Assembly (NCBI GenBank): GCA_014190475.1
Contig: BJGL01000002.1
Location: forward strand, 1-64,000
Direction: 5' to 3'
DNA: 64,000 nt
From: Bacteroidota bacterium
GTDB taxonomy: Bacteria; Bacteroidota; Bacteroidia; Chitinophagales; Chitinophagaceae
Positions 17,878-28,000 of the stretch are shown piece by piece. How positions within the stretch are numbered: the stretch's first letter is position 1; every line of letters starts with the position of its first letter. The position numbers were made by a program, and so were the translations under genes. The notes under the pieces were generated by a model. That model had not been told where the DNA came from, ran no database searches, and saw nothing but the letters and a program-made list of their open reading frames with translations.

Positions 17878-18303
17878 TTAAGGGGCTGTTCTTGGATCAG
17901 GTACGTTGCCAGGATGTTTTAAACCTTTAGCCTCCTCTTCCTTGTATTTAGAGGGGCATTTGGTTTGAATTTCCTCACATTGAAATGTTCCATCTTTATA
18001 ACGTCCTTTTAAAACCAATCGTTCACTCATCTCAAGGTTTTCAGGCTTTGCATTGTTGTACACAACAGGCACAGAAAGTCCTAAAGAATCAACAGCGGTA
18101 AAGCGTAGGTAGTTTGGGTTTTTGATGGCATCATACTCCAAGGGAACAGTTTTATCTAACTTGGCCATTAAGTGAACATATTTTCCGGGTTTTGACATGG
18201 CCGTGCCAATGGTATCATACGTGCTGGTCGTATTGGTAAAACTGATCAATATACCTATGGACACAGCAATGAGAACTAGTAAAACAAGGTGTATTTTTTT
18301 CAT
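17878..18303 (-). CDS. ccmE: Cytochrome c maturation haem chaperone CcmE, Cys-type
   Basis: 141 residues with one N-terminal membrane anchor (about 4-23) and an OB-fold domain (KPGKYVHLMAKLDK, LRFTAVDSLGLSVPVVYN, ERLVLKGRY). It carries haem in the periplasm for delivery to CcmF. The usual haem-attaching HxxxY motif is replaced by CPSKY (Cys about residue 115), so covalent attachment would be through cysteine, the CxxxY class known from some other CcmE proteins. First gene of the probable six-gene operon; a TAACTTTG box lies 17 bases upstream. Confidence 0.88.
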   Translation of the reverse strand: MKKIHLVLLVLIAVSIGILISFTNTTSTYDTIGTAMSKPGKYVHLMAKLDKTVPLEYDAIKNPNYLRFTAVDSLGLSVPVVYNNAKPENLEMSERLVLKGRYKDGTFQCEEIQTKCPSKYKEEEAKGLKHPGNVPDPRTAP

Positions 18304-18320
18304 ACAAAAAAATGATGGTG

Positions 18321-18328
18321 CAAAGTTA
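18321..18328 (-). promoter_or_regulatory. -7 box of the ccmE operon (TAACTTTG)
   Basis: Perfect TAnnTTTG on the minus strand, 17 bases before the ccmE ATG. It is the only clear box upstream of the run ccmE-ccmF-DUF4294-bshB1-membrane protein-radical SAM, whose internal gaps are 13, 4, 9, 6 and 2 bases. Confidence 0.6.
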
Positions 18329-18393
18329 GTTCAAACTACGTGGGCATTGGGAACTATCTCGTTAATTGATTCAAAATAAAAAGCTAGTTCCTG

Positions 18394-18401
18394 TATATTT
18401 G
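18394..18401 (+). promoter_or_regulatory. -7 box of the acyl-CoA dehydrogenase gene (TATATTTG)
   Basis: Perfect TAnnTTTG with the following C, 35 bases before the ATG at 18437, in the 133-base gap divergent from ccmE. Confidence 0.6.
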
Positions 18402-18436
18402 CAAAACTAACACTTGTTTGTATAAAATCAATCTGT

Positions 18437-19591
18437 ATGAATTTCCAACTTACCGAGGAGCAATTAATGATTCAACAGGCAGCCCGGGACTTTGCACAAA
18501 ATCAATGTTTACCAGGTGTTATTGAACGCGACGAAAAGCAGCAGTTCCCAAAAGAGCAAATTCTTCAATTGGCCGATCTTGGCTTTATGGGAATGATGGT
18601 AGACCAAGCTTACGGTGGTAGCGGGTTAGACACGGTTAGTTATGTGTTAGCAATGGAGGAGATCAGTAAAGTAGATGCTAGTACCAGTGTTTGTATGAGC
18701 GTAAATAATAGTCTGGTTTGTTACGGCTTGCAAGAGTTTGGTACGGAAGAACAAAAACAGCAGTACCTCGTACCGTTAGCACAAGGGAAAAAGAATGGTG
18801 AGCTCTATATTGGTGCTTTTATGTTGTCGGAGCCGGAAGCAGGCAGTGACGCCACCTCACAGCGTACCACGGCAGAGGATAAAGGGGACTACTACTTGCT
18901 TAATGGAACGAAGAACTGGATAACCAATGGTGGCAACGCATCTGTCTATCTTGTAATCGCCCAAACAGATCCAGCCAAGGGTTCTAAGGGAATTAACTGT
19001 TTGATTGTAGAAAAAAATTGGCCCGGTGTGGTAGTTGCTGCGAAAGAAAATAAAATGGGTATTCGTGCCAGTGATACACATACGGTTATGTTCAACGATG
19101 TAAAGGTTCCTAAGAAAAATCGGATTGGTGTCGACGGATTTGGTTTCACCTTTGCCATGAAAACATTGGCAGGAGGAAGAATTGGAATAGCTGCACAGGC
19201 ACTAGGTATTGCTAGCGGTTCTTATGAACTATCAAAAGCCTATTCCAAAACCAGAAAGGCATTTGGTACGGAAATCATGAATCACCAAATAATCGCTTTC
19301 AAGCTAGCTGATATGGCTACCCGTGTTGAGGCTGCTCGTTTGTTCTGTTTGAAATCTGCCTGGGAAAAGGATAATGGATTAGATTATACAATAAGTTCTT
19401 CCATGGCAAAAGTATTTGCCTCTGAAACAGCCATGTGGGCTTCCACGGAGGCCGTACAAATTCATGGTGGTTACGGATATGTCAAAGAATATCATGTGGA
19501 GCGATTGATGCGTGATGCAAAAATCACACAGATCTATGAAGGTACCAGTGAAGTACAACGAATTGTTATCAGCCGAGGAATTTTGAAGTAG
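18437..19591 (+). CDS. Acyl-CoA dehydrogenase (short-chain type)
   Basis: FAD enzyme that oxidises acyl-CoA to enoyl-CoA in beta-oxidation or branched-chain amino acid breakdown and hands electrons to ETF; 384 residues. Signatures: GAFMLSEPEAGSDA, WITNGG (FAD/substrate site) and the C-terminal IYEGTSEVQR, where E368 is the expected catalytic base of SCAD-type enzymes. The final MRDAKITQIYEGTSE block is textbook for the family. The partner ETF genes are in this window at 46821-48545. yggS follows after 9 bases. Chain-length specificity cannot be assigned. Confidence 0.95.
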   Translation: MNFQLTEEQLMIQQAARDFAQNQCLPGVIERDEKQQFPKEQILQLADLGFMGMMVDQAYGGSGLDTVSYVLAMEEISKVDASTSVCMSVNNSLVCYGLQEFGTEEQKQQYLVPLAQGKKNGELYIGAFMLSEPEAGSDATSQRTTAEDKGDYYLLNGTKNWITNGGNASVYLVIAQTDPAKGSKGINCLIVEKNWPGVVVAAKENKMGIRASDTHTVMFNDVKVPKKNRIGVDGFGFTFAMKTLAGGRIGIAAQALGIASGSYELSKAYSKTRKAFGTEIMNHQIIAFKLADMATRVEAARLFCLKSAWEKDNGLDYTISSSMAKVFASETAMWASTEAVQIHGGYGYVKEYHVERLMRDAKITQIYEGTSEVQRIVISRGILK

Positions 19592-19600
19592 TTTTACAAT

Positions 19601-20260
19601 ATGGCTGTTTCTGTAGCGAATTATGTAAGAATCAAAAAAGAGTTAGAAGAAGCTGGTGCTTTATTAGTAGCAGTTTCTAAAAAAAAATCCGTTGTGGATA
19701 TACTATCACTGTATGAACTTGGGCAGCGTGATTTCGGTGAAAATTATGTGCAGGAACTCATGGAAAAACAGCCCCAATTGCCAGCAGATATCCGGTGGCA
19801 TTTTATAGGGCATCTCCAGCGTAATAAAGTCAAGTATATTGTTCCCATTTGTTCCTTGATTCAAGGGGTGGACAGCCTTTCGCTCTTGGATGAAATTAAT
19901 AAGCAAGCGATTCGCTCTAACCGAATAGTTGACTGTTTATTACAAGTACATATTGCCCGTGAGGAAACAAAGTTTGGCTTCGATGAGTCTGAGTTAGCGG
20001 CTGTTGTTCCCTTAATCGCTGAGCGGAAAAATGTACGCGTGTTGGGTTTTATGGGAATGGCTAGTTTCACGGCTGACGAATTGCAAATCCGTTCAGAGTT
20101 TCGACACCTGAAAAAAATGGTTCAACAGCATGCCTCCAATTTTTCGAGTCCGGAAAGTCCCGTTATTTCAATGGGAATGAGTGGAGATTACTCCATTGCA
20201 TTGCAAGAGGGTAGTACACTGGTAAGAATCGGTAGCCTTTTGTTTGGGGCACGTCAATAA
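19601..20260 (+). CDS. yggS: YggS/PROSC family PLP-binding protein
   Basis: 219 residues, alanine-racemase-like N-terminal-domain fold. These proteins bind pyridoxal phosphate and keep free PLP and amino acid pools balanced; no enzymatic activity is established. The PLP lysine lies in LLVAVSKKKS, although the usual SK-T/N-H/Q-P motif reads SKKKS here. GQRDFGENYVQEL, WHFIGHLQRNK and MGMSGDYSIALQEGSTLVRIG are the other family blocks. It starts 9 bases after the acyl-CoA dehydrogenase stop and is probably co-transcribed with it. Confidence 0.92.
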   Translation: MAVSVANYVRIKKELEEAGALLVAVSKKKSVVDILSLYELGQRDFGENYVQELMEKQPQLPADIRWHFIGHLQRNKVKYIVPICSLIQGVDSLSLLDEINKQAIRSNRIVDCLLQVHIAREETKFGFDESELAAVVPLIAERKNVRVLGFMGMASFTADELQIRSEFRHLKKMVQQHASNFSSPESPVISMGMSGDYSIALQEGSTLVRIGSLLFGARQ

Positions 20261-20286
20261 TTCAAATAAGGCTTTATATTCATTTT

Positions 20287-20787
20287 ATGGTACCCTCGGA
20301 TTTTATCAAGCGATTCTCCATGCAGCCCCATCCTGAGGGAGGCTATTACTCTTCCACCTACCAAGCTTCTTTACTGATACCACAACATAGTCTACCGGAT
20401 TCCTTCCAAGCAAGCAGGCCTGTTAGCTCAGCTATTTATTATTTACTGGAACAAGGGGATTTTTCTTCCTTTCATCGAATTGCCAGTGATGAGTGTTGGC
20501 ATTTTTATGCTGGAGAGCCATTATGGATTCATGCATTAGCACCTGATGGCTCTTATACCCGCACCACGTTGGGGCCACATCAGGGGATGACTTTTCAATA
20601 TGTTGTAAAAGCGGGTACTTGGTTTGCGAGCGAGCCAGCAACAGGTTCAAGTTTCAGTTTTGTCGGCTGTACTGTTTCGCCTGGATTTCATTTTGATGAA
20701 TTTGAAATGGCTGAATCTGATTGGCTGATTTCCCAATTTCCTGAACAAGCTTCGTTGATCAAACGACTGTGCCGCGGCCCACTTTAA
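20287..20787 (+). CDS. Cupin superfamily protein, DUF985 (YML079-like)
   Basis: 166 residues, small single-domain cupin. Family blocks: [18 protein letters not shown] near the N-terminus, [32 protein letters not shown], and [16 protein letters not shown]. Proteins of this family bind small ligands in the barrel, and no reaction is firmly known. The ATG follows a degenerate box TATATTCA by four bases. The stop TAA is at 20785-20787; the glnS promoter box (20795-20802) begins 7 bases after it. Confidence 0.85.
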   Translation: MVPSDFIKRFSMQPHPEGGYYSSTYQASLLIPQHSLPDSFQASRPVSSAIYYLLEQGDFSSFHRIASDECWHFYAGEPLWIHALAPDGSYTRTTLGPHQGMTFQYVVKAGTWFASEPATGSSFSFVGCTVSPGFHFDEFEMAESDWLISQFPEQASLIKRLCRGPL

Positions 20788-20794
20788 TTTGCGT

Positions 20795-20802
20795 TATCTT
20801 TG
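20795..20802 (+). promoter_or_regulatory. -7 box of glnS (TATCTTTG)
   Basis: Perfect TAnnTTTG followed by C, 17 bases before the glnS ATG at 20820. It supports that ATG over the in-frame ATG at 20769 inside the cupin gene. Confidence 0.65.
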
Positions 20803-20819
20803 CGCATCTACTTGGAATT

Positions 20820-22472
20820 ATGGCTGAAGAAAAGAGTTTGAATTTTATTGAGGAAATTATTGATACGCATTTGCGGGAAGGCGTCTATAGTTCCATTGTT
20901 ACTCGATTCCCTCCAGAGCCTAATGGTTACTTGCATATTGGGCATGCCTCTAGTATCTGTTTGAATTTTGGCCTTACCAGACGTTTCCCTGGGTATACCA
21001 ACTTACGCTTTGACGATACAAATCCTGTAACGGAGGATACGGAGTATGTGGAGAGCATAAAGGAAGATGTACGTTGGTTGGGTTTTGAGTGGAAGCATGA
21101 ACGCTATGCCAGTGATTACTTTGATCAGTTATATGCATTTGCGCTGACCTTGATTGAAAAAGGCCTAGCCTATGTGGATGATTTAACTGCTGAGGAAATA
21201 GCTAGCCAGAAAGGAACGCCCACAGAGCCCGGGACAAATAGTCCTTACCGAGCTAGAAGTATTGAAGAAAACCGGGATTTATTTATCCGAATGAAGAATG
21301 GTGAATTTTCGGATGGGGCCAAAACGTTACGTGCTAAAATAGATATGGGGCATATCAATATGTTGATGCGTGATCCCATTTTATATCGTATAAAACATGC
21401 GCATCATCATCGTACGGGAGATAAATGGTGTATCTATCCGATGTACGATTTTGCACATGGTCAAAGTGATTCCCTTGAGCAAGTAACGCATTCCATCTGT
21501 ACAATGGAGTTTGTTCCCCATCGTGAGTTGTATGATTGGTTAATCAAGCAGTTGGAAATTTATCCTTCTCACCAATATGAGTTTGCACGTAGGAACATTA
21601 ATTATACGGTCACCAGTAAACGAAAGCTTTTACAGCTAGTACAGGATAAAAAGGTTGCAGGCTGGGATGATCCTCGTATGCCTACGATCAGTGGACTTAG
21701 ACGACGTGGTTATACACCAGAGAGTATTCGAGAGTTTTGTGAGCGCATCGGCGTTGCAAAGCGTGATAATCTGGTGGATGTAGGTTTACTTGAATTTTGT
21801 GTACGAGAACATCTCAATCGAATTGCACTACGTCGAATGGTGGTATTTGATCCGGTCAAAGTAGTATTAACTAATTATCAAGGAGAAGAATGGTTAAGCT
21901 CTGAGAATAATCCTGAAGATCCAACAGCAGGGCATAGACAAATTCCATTCAGTCGTGAGATTTATATCGAGCGTGAAGATTTTATGGAGAACCCGCCTAA
22001 GAAATATTTTAGGTTGGCTCCCGGACAGCTTGTTCGTTTGAAGAGTGCTTATATTATCCGTTGCGAGGAGGTCATCAAAGATCAACTAGGCGCTATAACT
22101 GAAATTCGTTGTACCTATATTCCGGAGAGTAAAAGTGGATCGGATACCAGCGGAATATCAGTGAAGGGCACATTGCATTGGGTAAGTGTGGCACATGCAG
22201 TCAAAGCGGAAGTTCGGTTGTATGATCGACTTTTTAATGTTGAGGACCCCACTGATGAATCACAAGATTTTATGCATTACCTCAACCCGGCATCGCTGGA
22301 GGTATTACCCCAGGTAATGGCTGAGCCCTCTCTGTTGGAGGCAAAGTCTGGTGATCGGTATCAATTTGTCCGCAAAGGTTATTTTGTTCTAGATAAAGAC
22401 AGTCATTCTTCCCAGTTGGTATTCAATAAAACAGTGGGATTGAAAGATGGGTGGAGTCCTTCAAAAGGTTGA
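20820..22472 (+). CDS. glnS: Glutaminyl-tRNA synthetase
   Basis: Class I aminoacyl-tRNA synthetase charging tRNA-Gln; 550 residues from the ATG at 20820. HIGH motif: [14 protein letters not shown]; the KMSKS-like loop reads VTSKRKL, which GlnRS proteins show as MSKRKL. GlnRS-specific segments include [18 protein letters not shown] and [19 protein letters not shown] two-part beta-barrel anticodon-binding domain fills the C-terminus. It ends 9 bases from the convergent mutase gene, with no terminator between them. Confidence 0.96.
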   Translation: MAEEKSLNFIEEIIDTHLREGVYSSIVTRFPPEPNGYLHIGHASSICLNFGLTRRFPGYTNLRFDDTNPVTEDTEYVESIKEDVRWLGFEWKHERYASDYFDQLYAFALTLIEKGLAYVDDLTAEEIASQKGTPTEPGTNSPYRARSIEENRDLFIRMKNGEFSDGAKTLRAKIDMGHINMLMRDPILYRIKHAHHHRTGDKWCIYPMYDFAHGQSDSLEQVTHSICTMEFVPHRELYDWLIKQLEIYPSHQYEFARRNINYTVTSKRKLLQLVQDKKVAGWDDPRMPTISGLRRRGYTPESIREFCERIGVAKRDNLVDVGLLEFCVREHLNRIALRRMVVFDPVKVVLTNYQGEEWLSSENNPEDPTAGHRQIPFSREIYIEREDFMENPPKKYFRLAPGQLVRLKSAYIIRCEEVIKDQLGAITEIRCTYIPESKSGSDTSGISVKGTLHWVSVAHAVKAEVRLYDRLFNVEDPTDESQDFMHYLNPASLEVLPQVMAEPSLLEAKSGDRYQFVRKGYFVLDKDSHSSQLVFNKTVGLKDGWSPSKG

Positions 22473-22481
22473 TATACCCCG

Positions 22482-24041
22482 TTATTGATGTTCGCCAAAT
22501 ACGCCTCGGAGGGTAGTGGCGATTTCTCCTAAAGTGCAATAGTTTTCAACTGCTTCCAACACTGCTGGCATCAGATTGATCCCTTCTACTGCATGGCTAT
22601 GAATTTGCTTCAAACAGACAGCTACTTTATTGGAATCTCTCCTGGCTTTTAAATCGGCGATACGGGTTATTTGTTGTATACGAATGGATTCATTGATTCG
22701 CAGTAATGGAATTTTTTTCTCCTCTTCAACTTGGTATTGATTCACCCCGACAATTATCTTTTCTTTTTTCTCGAGTGATTGCTGAAACTGATAAGCACTG
22801 CTGGCGATTTCCTCTTGCATATATCCTTGCTCTATAGCCGCAACGCTTCCTCCCAGCAGATCAATTTTTTTCATCATTTCGAGTGCTTCCTTTTCCAACG
22901 CATCAGTTAAATACTCTACATAGTACGATCCCGCCAAGGGATCTGCCGTGGCGGTAACTCCACTTTCATGCGCAATAATTTGTTGTGTTCGAAGAGCGAT
23001 TCTGGCCGCCTCCTCAGTGGGAAGGCTTAGTGCTTCATCGTATCCATTTGTATGCAAGGATTGTGTTCCCCCTAATACCGCTGCAAGGGATTGTAACGTA
23101 ACACGCGCAATATTGTTGAGGGGCTGTTGGGCTGTGAGTGTGCTTCCTCCAGTTTGTGTATGGAAGCGCAACATCATGGCTTTAGGATCTTTTGCTCCGA
23201 GTTCTTTCATGATGGTTGCCCAGATTTTTCGAGCAGCTCTGAATTTGGCCACTTCCTCAAAAAGGTCGTTGTGGGCATTAAAGAAAAAGGAAAGTCTTTT
23301 TCCAAAAACATCAATATTTAATCCTTTATCAAGGGCGGCTTTCACATAGGCTTTGCCATTACTAAGTGTGAAGGCGATTTCCTGTGCTGCGGTACTTCCT
23401 GCCTCCCTGATGTGGTAGCCTGATATTGAAATAGTATTCCATTTGGGTATTTCCTTACTGCACCATTCAAAAATATCAGTGATGATACGCATGGATGGCT
23501 TGGGCGGATAAATGTAGGTTCCCCTCGCTGCGTATTCTTTCAGAATATCATTCTGAATAGTCCCATTTAGCTGTCGAATATCACATCCCTGTTTTTTGGC
23601 AACAGCCGCATACAAGGCAAGTAGGATATAACCAGTGGCATTGATGGTCATCGAGGTGCTCACTTCATCCAGTCGAATTCCTTTAAAAAGAGTTTCCATG
23701 TCCTCTATGGAGTCAATGGCAACCCCCACTTTACCAACTTCACCTTCAGCCAATGCATGATCACTGTCATATCCAATCTGTGTCGGTAAATCAAAGGCAA
23801 CACTTAAACCACTTACCCCTTGAGAAAGCAAGTAGTGATAACGTTGGTTGCTCTCCTCAGCTGTGGAAAATCCTGCATATTGACGCATAGTCCACAAACG
23901 CCCTCGATACATATCGGGTTGTATTCCTCTGGTAAATGGAAATTCACCCGGAGGTGGCGCTGGCTCATGCGTTGCGTCAGTGGAAGTATAAACTTTCTTT
24001 ATGGGAATCCCTGCGTCAGTAAATTTTTCTGAATTTTCCAT
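22482..24041 (-). CDS. Methylmalonyl-CoA mutase catalytic (large) subunit, without B12-binding domain
   Basis: 519 residues from the ATG at 24041; an in-frame start at 24074 would overlap the upstream gene. It is the TIM-barrel domain that isomerises acyl-CoA skeletons using adenosylcobalamin. Motifs: [34 protein letters not shown] (His about 210), [21 protein letters not shown]55 (RQYAGF) and R173 ([10 protein letters not shown]) match the residues I recall as separating methylmalonyl-CoA mutase from isobutyryl-CoA mutase, favouring methylmalonyl-CoA. The cobalamin-binding DxHxxG domain is absent from this chain and window, so a separate B12 subunit is needed. It follows a small membrane protein by 10 bases. 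Confidence 0.88.
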   Translation of the reverse strand: MENSEKFTDAGIPIKKVYTSTDATHEPAPPPGEFPFTRGIQPDMYRGRLWTMRQYAGFSTAEESNQRYHYLLSQGVSGLSVAFDLPTQIGYDSDHALAEGEVGKVGVAIDSIEDMETLFKGIRLDEVSTSMTINATGYILLALYAAVAKKQGCDIRQLNGTIQNDILKEYAARGTYIYPPKPSMRIITDIFEWCSKEIPKWNTISISGYHIREAGSTAAQEIAFTLSNGKAYVKAALDKGLNIDVFGKRLSFFFNAHNDLFEEVAKFRAARKIWATIMKELGAKDPKAMMLRFHTQTGGSTLTAQQPLNNIARVTLQSLAAVLGGTQSLHTNGYDEALSLPTEEAARIALRTQQIIAHESGVTATADPLAGSYYVEYLTDALEKEALEMMKKIDLLGGSVAAIEQGYMQEEIASSAYQFQQSLEKKEKIIVGVNQYQVEEEKKIPLLRINESIRIQQITRIADLKARRDSNKVAVCLKQIHSHAVEGINLMPAVLEAVENYCTLGEIATTLRGVFGEHQ

Positions 24042-24051
24042 AATCAAGGGC

Positions 24052-24558
24052 TTACATAATTTTTTTAGCCTCACGGTTGAGCGTCTGCGTTACTATTTCA
24101 CGCAAAGATCCCTCTGGTTGGGCCATCTCCAATTCAAGTATCTTTTTTGTAAATGTGGAGGCAGGATCCGTGGGAGTAACCGAGCTATATACCTGGTTAA
24201 TCAGCATAATCTCTTGTTCTTTGAGATTTCGAACTGCATCCCAGGCTAGTTGGCTGACATATAGTTGTTGGGATGTATTATAGGCGAATTCCTGCCTGAT
24301 ATTGTCTAGTAACAGTTGTTTCATTTCCAGAGAACTTAAACCTGGCTGGTATAGCCTGTTAATGAGTTCAGACAAAGCAATACGTTCGGTTAACAATACC
24401 AGTCGCTCATAGGCTTGAAGCTGTAGCGGAGTTGATTCAAATTGTTTTCCATTAGCGATTGCTTCAGTTTTTTGGTTGTTGAGCTGAAAGGCTCTTGCAC
24501 TTAGTATTACGGCCAGTACGGAGAGGGCGAAGCTGAAGGTTACCAGATCTATTGACAT
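24052..24558 (-). CDS. Hypothetical single-helix membrane protein
   Basis: 168 residues. One hydrophobic N-terminal segment (about 4-21) is followed by a mainly helical, charged region rich in Leu, Gln and Glu that is probably cytoplasmic and may form coiled coils ([20 protein letters not shown]). No family recognised. A TACTTTTG box lies 19 bases upstream, and the mutase gene follows 10 bases downstream, so the two form one transcript. Whether it acts with the mutase is unknown. Confidence 0.7.
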   Translation of the reverse strand: MSIDLVTFSFALSVLAVILSARAFQLNNQKTEAIANGKQFESTPLQLQAYERLVLLTERIALSELINRLYQPGLSSLEMKQLLLDNIRQEFAYNTSQQLYVSQLAWDAVRNLKEQEIMLINQVYSSVTPTDPASTFTKKILELEMAQPEGSLREIVTQTLNREAKKIM

Positions 24559-24577
24559 ATAGGATAGTTCGGAATGT

Positions 24578-24585
24578 CAAAAGTA
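24578..24585 (-). promoter_or_regulatory. -7 box of the membrane protein/mutase operon (TACTTTTG)
   Basis: Perfect TAnnTTTG on the minus strand, 19 bases before the ATG at 24558 and exactly 20 bases from the divergent box of the IscA-type gene. Confidence 0.6.
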
Positions 24586-24605
24586 GTTGATTCCGCAGCT
24601 TTATC

Positions 24606-24613
24606 TAATTTTG
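24606..24613 (+). promoter_or_regulatory. -7 box of the IscA-type gene (TAATTTTG)
   Basis: Perfect TAnnTTTG four bases before the ATG at 24618, so the mRNA is probably leaderless. Confidence 0.65.
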
Positions 24614-24617
24614 CAGT

Positions 24618-24965
24618 ATGGAAATGACCACAACAACAGTTCCGGTATTATTTACAGCAGGAGCCGTGAAAGCCGTTCAGAAATTGCTACAAGAGGATGC
24701 TACTGCGTCCAACAAGGCACTACGTGTAGGGGTAAAGGGCGGAGGTTGCTCCGGAATGACTTATGTGCTGGAATTTGATGTTCCTACTGAAAAGGACATC
24801 CATTTCTCTATAGAGGGTATTTCTTGTGTGATGGATCGGTCCCATGAAATTTATCTATTGGGGATGGAAATTGATTGGCAGGATGGTTTGCAAAACAGAG
24901 GATTTACGTTTACAAATCCCAATGCTAGTAAAACTTGCGGCTGTGGAACCAGCTTTGCTGTATAG
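24618..24965 (+). CDS. HesB/IscA/SufA-family iron-sulfur carrier
   Basis: 115 residues. The three conserved cysteines are C44 (GGGCSGMTY) and C107/C109 (KTCGCGTSF), the Cys-x(n)-Cys-Gly-Cys arrangement of A-type carriers that deliver Fe-S clusters to apoproteins. Whether it is SufA, IscA or ErpA cannot be decided here; no suf or isc genes adjoin it. The ATG at 24618 fits the promoter; an ATG two codons later (24624) is also possible. A bidirectional terminator follows. Confidence 0.92.
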   Translation: MEMTTTTVPVLFTAGAVKAVQKLLQEDATASNKALRVGVKGGGCSGMTYVLEFDVPTEKDIHFSIEGISCVMDRSHEIYLLGMEIDWQDGLQNRGFTFTNPNASKTCGCGTSFAV

Positions 24966-24982
24966 TTAGTTTGTAATGGCAT

Positions 24983-25018
24983 AAAAAAACCGGAGTAATT
25001 ATATGCTCCGGTTTTTTT
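24983..25018. terminator. Bidirectional intrinsic terminator between the IscA-type gene and secDF
   Basis: Stem CCGGAG/CTCCGG (24990-24995 and 25006-25011) with a 10-base loop, flanked by seven A on the left and seven T on the right. It can therefore end transcripts from both convergent genes. Confidence 0.85.
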
Positions 25019-25036
25019 ATGTGTTCAGATGAAGTT

Positions 25037-28000
25037 TTACGATCTGTTTTTCTTCTTTGATTTTCCTTGTAAATCCACCAATATAGGGGCTGCTACAAAA
25101 ATTGAAGAGTAAACACCGGTCAGTACACCGATTAACATCGCAAAGGCAAAGCCTTTAGTTACTTCTCCACCCAGCAAGAACAATATTAAAATAGTAAGGA
25201 ATACTGTCAATGAAGTCATGATAGTTCTGCTCAGGGTTTCATTGATGGCGCGATTGATGATTTCTCCCATTGGAGCACCAGGCATCAACCTTGAATCCTC
25301 ACGAATACGGTCAAATACAATCACCGTATCATTCATAGAGAATCCAATTACTGTTAGTACCGCAGCAATGAAGTGCTGGTCGATCTCGAGCGGGAAGGGC
25401 ACTAGGTCTTTCGCAAATGAGAAAACAATAAGGGTTACTAATACGTCGTGTAATAGTGCTACGATGGTACCGAGCGAATAGCGCCAATCTCTGAATCGAA
25501 TAAATATGTAGAGGAAAATAACAATCAATGCGAATAAAGTTGCTTTTACTGCACCAGACTTCAAGTCGTCGGAGATGGTTGGCAATACCTTTTTAGTCTG
25601 CGGAATGTATCGATCTGTTTTAAACTCCTGGAAGCTGAGGTTAGTCGGTAAATATTTTTGCAAGCCCTCATACAAACGATATTCGACAATTGAGTCCGCT
25701 ACAGGACCTCTAGTGTCTTTGATCAGGTAGGAAGTAGTGATATCCAACTTTGAGTTGTCGCCAATTGTTTTGATGATGGTATTCTCACCTTCAAAACTGC
25801 GGTTTAGATCCTGACGTACATTTTCAACATCTACCTTGGTTGGGAATTGTACGGTAAAACTACGGCCTCCATTAAATTCAACCCCATAGTTGAAACCATT
25901 GAAGAAGGACCCAATTCCACCTACCAACACCACTACAGAGATGATATAGGCAATCTTTCTATACTCGATAAACTTGTACTTGGCATGTTGGAAGATGCGC
26001 GTAGAGATGCCAGTAAAGTACTCTACATGCTTTTTCTTGTTGGTGAATAGATCACTCACCCAGCGACTCACTAGAATACCACAGAAAAGAGAGAGCAGTA
26101 ATCCTAGAATTTGCGTGGTAGCGAATCCTTTTACCGGACCTAATCCAAAATAAAACAAAATGATTGCTGTAAGAAGGGTAGTAATGTGTCCATCTAATAC
26201 CGGAGGTAAGGATCGGGTATATCCATCTGTAATAGCCGTCAAGTAGCTTTTGCCACGTTTTAATTCTTCTTTGATACGCTCGTAGATTACCACGTTTGTA
26301 TCAACGGCCATTCCGATGGTCAACACTAGACCAGCAATACCCGGAGCGGTTAGCGTTGCGCCTAAGCCAGCTAGAATTCCTACCGTGAAAAGAAGGTTGA
26401 GTATAAGCGCAATATTTGCGATCCATCCGCTGGTGTTATAATAAACCAGCATTAAAGCGAAGATCACTACAAAGGAAACGATAAAGCTGAGTGAACCTCC
26501 TTGAATAGCTTCCTCGCCAAGGGTTGGACCTACTTGCTGCTCTTGTACAATTTTAGCAGGAGCGGGTAGTTTACCAATTTTTAAAATATTGGCCAGGTCA
26601 GCAGCTTCTTGTTGTGAATAGTTGCCCGTGATAGAGGAAATTCCATTCGGAATGGGAGTAATTACATTGGGAGCAGATTGCACCACATTATCCAATACAA
26701 TTGCAATGGGGCTTCCAACATTTTCCTCGGTCATTCTTTTCCAAATTGCTGCACCAGCAGGACGCATGGTCATTTCAATTTGAACTTTCCCATATTGATC
26801 AAAATCTTGTCTGGCATCCGAAATGGCATCTCCCTCCAATTTAGCTGTAGTACGGTTGTAGGTTTTAAGTGCATGCAGGGGAACAATTGTGGCAGCAACC
26901 CCTTTATTGTCCTTATCAGGAACTCCATAAGCCCAGATTACGTCAGAAGGAAAGTTGCCTTTGAGTTCATCCAAATAACTTCTTACCAGCGCAGTGTCCT
27001 TTACGGCTACCATGGCAGTGGCGCCAGGATAAACCACATTCCCTTTTTCATCTTGATAAGGCTGTACGAACTGTAAATAGTTATTTAAGCTAATGGTAGG
27101 GACTGTAGCGTTTGTTGCTTTTTTACCCGTATCAGCTCCTTTGCTTACGATAGCCTCAGAAAGTTTTTTGGTGCTACTCGTATCTTTTTTTGCAGTTTCA
27201 GGTGCTGCTTTAGTGGTGACAAGGGCACTGGTATCTTTTTGAAGTGTAGAATCAGCTTTGCCTGCATATTTTACATTAAATGCATCGATAGCACGTTGCC
27301 AGCTGCTTGCATAGTTGGCATTCTTAAGCGTGTATATCTCCCAGAATTGAAGATTGGCAGTGCTTTGCAATAGTTTGCGAACACGCTCCTTATCTTTTAT
27401 ACCAGGTAATTCTACGGTAATCAATCCACGATTTGGAATTGGATTAATGGAGGGCTGTGCAACACCAAATTGGTCGATACGTGTGCTGAGACGATCAAAA
27501 GTTAGATCGAAGGCGGCTCGAGCTTGTTCTCTGATATAAACTTCTACATCAAGATCGGTTGTCTTGATGTTCACTTGATTACCGCTTGCGCCGGAAAATA
27601 GAGTAGCTAATGGTCTGCTGGGTTCTAATTTCCTATATTCTTGTATGAACAGTGTAATGAAGTCCGCATCGCTATTAGCCTTCCGTTTATCAGCATTTTG
27701 AAGAGCGCTTAAAAAGTTGGGATCCGTTGTATTATTGGCAAGGGAACGAAGCAAACCTGACATTTCTACTTCTAACGTAACGTTCATGCCCCCTTGTAGG
27801 TCAAGACCGAGGTTTAACTCTTCTTCTTTCGCTTTTTTGTAGCTCATGGCACCATTGATGCCATAGGTTACTGTTTCATTTTCACTTGCTCTTAGAACAC
27901 TGTCTCGGTAAGTAGCCTTTCTCTTATCTAGAAATTCCTGCCAATAGGATTGTGAGTCCTTGTCATTGGGGTATTTCACGGAGGCGGCGGGATAGGACTT

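Noticed and set aside
19583-19603. TAGTTTTA four bases before the yggS ATG as another leaderless promoter.
   Set aside because: It contains the stop codon of the upstream gene and matches the consensus poorly; yggS is more likely in an operon with the dehydrogenase.
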